A stretch of 30,897 nt of DNA from JBGAQP01 sp044220635 (GTDB lineage Bacteria; Pseudomonadota; Gammaproteobacteria; Burkholderiales; Usitatibacteraceae): contig JBGAQP010000034.1 of NCBI GenBank assembly GCA_044220635.1, positions 1-30,897 on the forward strand. Direction: 5' to 3'. The position numbers were made by a program, and so were the translations under genes. Below, piece by piece: positions 28,081-30,897 of the stretch. The notes below the pieces were generated by a model. The model was not told the origin of the DNA, did no database searches, and saw only the letters and a program-made list of their open reading frames with translations. How positions within the stretch are numbered: position 1 is the first letter of the stretch; every line of letters begins with the position of its first letter.

Positions 28081-29274
28081 ATGGCGACCCCCACCTCCGG
28101 CGGACCTGGCGCGCGAGCCTTCTGGATCCTCGCGGCCGCGGCCGGCGCGATGCTCGTGGTGGCGCTCGCGGCGGCGCACTACATGGAGGTCGAGGGGCAC
28201 GTCGTCACCGGCATGAACAACCAGGTGGTGTGGGGCACGCCCCACGTCTTCGCGATCTTCCTGATCGTGGCCGCCTCGGGCGCGCTCAACGTCGCCTCCG
28301 TGGGCTCGGTGTTCGGCGAGGCCGCCTACAAGCCCCACGCACCGCTTTCCGTGCTGCTCGCGATCGCGCTGCTCGCCGGCGGCCTCATGATCCTCGTCCT
28401 CGACCTCGGAAGGCCCGAGCGCCTCGTGGTCGCCGCCACGCACTACAACTTCCGCTCGATCTTCGCGTGGAACATGATCCTCTACAACGGATTCCTCGCG
28501 ATTGCCGCGGTCTACCTGTGGACGCTGCTCGAGCGGCGCCTGAACCGCCTCGCGAAGCCCGTGGGCTTCGCCGCGTTCGCCTGGCGGCTCATCCTCACCA
28601 CCGGCACGGGCTCGATCTTCGGCTTCCTGGTCGCGCGCCAGGCCTACGCCTCCGGGGTGATCGCGCCCCTGTTCATCGCGCTCTCCCTCGCCTGGGGCCT
28701 CGCGGCCCACGTCCTCGCGCAGTGGGGCCTCGCGCGCGGCGACGGGCAGGCGATGGCGCCCGAGCTCCTCGCGCGGGTGCGGCGGCTGCTGGCGATCTTC
28801 CTCATCGCCGCGCTCTACTTCGTCGCGGTGCACCACCTCACGAACCTCTACTGGGCGCGGCAGTGGGCCTTCGAGCGCTTCCTGCTCGTCGACGGCGCCC
28901 CCTATCCCGCGCTCTTCTGGGTGGGCTACGTGCTCCTCGGCAGCCTCGTGCCGGTCGCGGTCCTCCTGCACCCGCGCCTCGCCGGGCCGCGCGCGACCGC
29001 GGTCGCCGCGCTCCTCGCCGTCGCCGGCGCCTTCGCGCTGCTCTACGTCTTCATCGTCGGCGGCCAGGCGTTCCCGCTCGAGATCTTCCCGGGCTACGCC
29101 GTGAAGAGCGACTTCGCCGACGGGGCGGTCGCCGCCTACGCCCCGAGCCTCCCCGAGATCCTGCTGGGCCTGGGCGGCGTCGCCGCGGCCTTCCTCCTCA
29201 CCCTCGTGGGCGCGCGCGTCCTCGACGTCCTGCCCCGCGGCGGCGCCCCGGCGGCGTCGCGCGCGCCCGGATAG
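28081..29274 (+). CDS. dsrP: DsrP, NrfD-like membrane subunit of DsrMKJOP
   Basis: A 397-residue polytopic membrane protein of the NrfD/PsrC family, which binds quinones and pairs with DsrO. About ten membrane spans are seen. Family features include an early VTGMNNQVVWGTPHVFAIFL segment and LDLGRPERLVVAATHYNFRS in the first third, and YVFIVGGQAFPLEIFPGY near the C-terminus. It begins three bases after the dsrO stop, with ATG 28081. Confidence 0.94.
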   Translation: MATPTSGGPGARAFWILAAAAGAMLVVALAAAHYMEVEGHVVTGMNNQVVWGTPHVFAIFLIVAASGALNVASVGSVFGEAAYKPHAPLSVLLAIALLAGGLMILVLDLGRPERLVVAATHYNFRSIFAWNMILYNGFLAIAAVYLWTLLERRLNRLAKPVGFAAFAWRLILTTGTGSIFGFLVARQAYASGVIAPLFIALSLAWGLAAHVLAQWGLARGDGQAMAPELLARVRRLLAIFLIAALYFVAVHHLTNLYWARQWAFERFLLVDGAPYPALFWVGYVLLGSLVPVAVLLHPRLAGPRATAVAALLAVAGAFALLYVFIVGGQAFPLEIFPGYAVKSDFADGAVAAYAPSLPEILLGLGGVAAAFLLTLVGARVLDVLPRGGAPAASRAPG

Positions 29275-29288
29275 CCCGCGGGCGCGCC

Positions 29289-30695
29289 ATGCCCGCGCTC
29301 CTCGTCTCCGCCGCCTGGCGCTCGTCGGGCAAGACCACGGTCTGCGCGGGACTCGCGGCGGCGCTGCGCGAGCGCGGGCTGGGCGTCCAGCCGTTCAAGA
29401 AGGGACCCGACTTCATCGATCCCCAGTGGCTCACGGCGGCGGCGGGGCGGACCTGCCGCAACCTCGATCCGCGCCTGCAGGGCGCAGCGGGGATCGAAGC
29501 GTACTGGGAGCGTCACGCCGGCGGCGCGGACTTCGCGCTCGTCGAGGGCAGCCTCGGCCTGCACGACGGCATGGCCCTCGACGGCTCGGACAGCAACGCC
29601 GGCCTCGCGCGCCTGCTGGGCCTGCCCGTCGCCGTGGTCCTCGACGCGCGCGGCATGGGGCGGGGCGCGGCCGCGCTCCTGCAGGGGCTCGCCGCGTTCG
29701 ATCCCGGCGTGAAAGTCGCCGGCGTCATTCTCAACCGCGTCTCGGGCGCGCGCCACGAGGCGAAGCTGCGCGCCGCCATCCGGGAATTCACCGCGATCCC
29801 GGTGCTCGGCGCGGTCGCGGAGGATCCGCGGCTCGCGATCGTCGAGCGCCACCTGGGGCTCGTGCCCGCCAACGAGGCCGAGGATCCGCAGGGCCGCGTC
29901 GCGGCTCTGGGCGAGGCCATCGCCGCGCAGGTCGACCTCGAGGCGCTGCTCGAAGCCGCGCGCCGCGCGCCCCCCCTTCCGCCGCCGCAGCCCGCGCCGC
30001 CCCCGGGCGGGGGCGACGGCCCGCGCATCGCCGTGGCCCGCGACCGCGCCTTCGGTTTCTACTACCCCGACGACCTCGAGGCGCTGCGCGCGGCGGGAGC
30101 GGTGCTCGTCGCGATCGACACGCTCCACGATCCGGCGCTTCCCGCGGTGGACGGGCTCTACCTGGGCGGCGGCTTCCCCGAGATGCTCGCGCCGGCGCTC
30201 GCGGCCAACGAAGGCATGCGCCGCTCGCTGCGCGCCGCGATCGAGGCGGGGCTGCCGGTCTACGCCGAGTGCGGCGGCCTCATGTACCTCTCCCGCACGC
30301 TCGCGCACCTCGGGCGCCGCTGGGAGATGGTCGGCGCGATTCCCGCCGATGTCGTGATGCACGAGCGGCCGGTCGGCAAGGGATACGTGACGCTCGCCGA
30401 GACCGGCGACCATCCCTGGGGCCGCGGCGAGGGATCCTCGCTCGAAGGGCACGAGTTCCACCATTCCAGCCTGGAGAACCTGGACCCGGGCGTGAAGTTC
30501 GCGTGGCGGGTGGTGCGCGGCCACGGCATCGACGGGCGGCGCGACGGGATCGTGCACCGCAACGTGCTGGCCTCGTACGCCCACCAGCGCAGCGTCGGCG
30601 GCAACGACTGGGCGGCGCGCTTCGTCGCCGAGGTGCGGCGCCTCGCGCGCGAGCGCCGGCCCGCGCGCGCCGCGTCGGGGATGGCGGGAAGCTGA
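29289..30695 (+). CDS. dsrN: DsrN, CobB/CbiA-like amidase for sirohaem
   Basis: A 468-residue glutamine-dependent amidotransferase related to cobyrinic acid a,c-diamide synthase. DsrN is thought to amidate sirohaem for DsrAB. The N-terminal ATP site is SAAWRSSGKTT (about residues 7-17), followed by KKGPDFIDPQWL. The C-terminal class I glutaminase domain has the nucleophile C328 in AECGGLMYLS and the His pair H391-H392 in EFHHSSL. A Pro-rich linker (about 225-243) separates the domains. ATG 29289 lies 14 bases after dsrP. CobB itself would normally be found with cobalamin genes, so the dsr location decides the name. Confidence 0.92.
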   Translation: MPALLVSAAWRSSGKTTVCAGLAAALRERGLGVQPFKKGPDFIDPQWLTAAAGRTCRNLDPRLQGAAGIEAYWERHAGGADFALVEGSLGLHDGMALDGSDSNAGLARLLGLPVAVVLDARGMGRGAAALLQGLAAFDPGVKVAGVILNRVSGARHEAKLRAAIREFTAIPVLGAVAEDPRLAIVERHLGLVPANEAEDPQGRVAALGEAIAAQVDLEALLEAARRAPPLPPPQPAPPPGGGDGPRIAVARDRAFGFYYPDDLEALRAAGAVLVAIDTLHDPALPAVDGLYLGGGFPEMLAPALAANEGMRRSLRAAIEAGLPVYAECGGLMYLSRTLAHLGRRWEMVGAIPADVVMHERPVGKGYVTLAETGDHPWGRGEGSSLEGHEFHHSSLENLDPGVKFAWRVVRGHGIDGRRDGIVHRNVLASYAHQRSVGGNDWAARFVAEVRRLARERRPARAASGMAGS

Positions 30696-30708
30696 GGGAG
30701 AGGACGGG

Positions 30709-30897
30709 ATGGAAGAGCCGGAGCTGGTCACGATCACCCCGCGCGCCTCGGAGAGGATCCGCGGCGCCGCGGCCGAGGCGGGGGCGGACCCCGCGGTCCT
30801 GCGCCTCGCGGCGCGCCGCGGGGGCGCGCTTTTCCAGGCGCGCAGTCGCCGCGCGGCTCGCGCCGACGGCCCGCGTCGACCGCCGGGCGAAGGGCGG
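30709..30897 (+). CDS. DsrR-like A-type carrier homologue, 3'-partial and diverging
   Basis: The frame starts at ATG 30709, 13 bases after dsrN, with the GGGAGAGG ribosome-binding site. The first 36 or so residues (ELVTITPRASERIRGAAAEA, then VLRLAARR) fit the IscA-fold protein DsrR, which follows dsrN in Allochromatium. After LRLAARR the sequence becomes Arg/Ala-rich and no longer resembles the family in any plus-strand frame. The window ends before a stop codon. A contig-edge assembly artefact or a diverged carrier are the two explanations. Confidence 0.55.
   Translation, partial: MEEPELVTITPRASERIRGAAAEAGADPAVLRLAARRGGALFQARSRRAARADGPRRPPGEGR

Overview
This is a high-GC stretch of a sulfur-oxidising proteobacterium, probably a beta- or gammaproteobacterium. 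The gene content supports this: a complete reverse-type dissimilatory sulfite reductase locus in the Allochromatium-like order dsrABEFHCMKLJOPN, with DsrL and DsrEFH (markers of the oxidative pathway); a SoeA-type sulfite dehydrogenase; TusA/DsrE2 sulfur carriers; and two predicted sulfur-compound permeases. The species cannot be named from the sequence alone.

Layout. 1-1487 (+): housekeeping cpoB/ybgF (5' end cut by the window) and queC. 1610-2731 (+): a YeeE/YedE (TsuA-like) transporter. 2745-2897: a tRNA-Lys(TTT) with a clear promoter and a clear terminator. 3028-5238 (-): a tight unit of a 53-residue FAD-Rossmann fragment, a small membrane protein, a TauE/SafE (TSUP) permease and a CBS-pair protein. 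5239-5755: a long inverted repeat and a frameshifted metallophosphoesterase fossil. 5756-9608 (+): soeA, a secreted SCP2-like protein, and a DsrC paralogue lacking both redox cysteines. 9610-13158 (-): five tightly packed genes led by a fusion of helix-turn-helix, [2Fe-2S] ferredoxin and ferredoxin reductase. 13386-15433 (+): tusA, dsrE2 and a FadL-type outer-membrane protein. 15441-18392 (-): five tightly packed genes encoding a 73-residue protein, a Cas6/Cmx6-like protein with no CRISPR nearby, a tandem-TusA protein, an unknown 199-residue protein and a TauD/TfdA-like dioxygenase. 18737-30695 (+): dsrA to dsrN, then the start of a dsrR-like gene at the window edge.

How the parts may work together. 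Sulfur would enter through the transporters and FadL-type porin. It would pass through TusA/DsrE2, then DsrEFH and DsrC, and be oxidised by DsrAB with DsrL. DsrMKJOP handles DsrC persulfide/trisulfide and electrons, and SoeA oxidises the sulfite produced. The least-explained parts are the two minus-strand accessory operons. Each is transcribed divergently from a core sulfur operon, and both divergent intergenic regions hold an exact TACCC-N5-GGGTA palindrome. This suggests a common regulator, perhaps of the CsoR/CstR type. The pairing of a Cas6-like fold with a double TusA inside a dsr locus is the best candidate here for an undescribed system.
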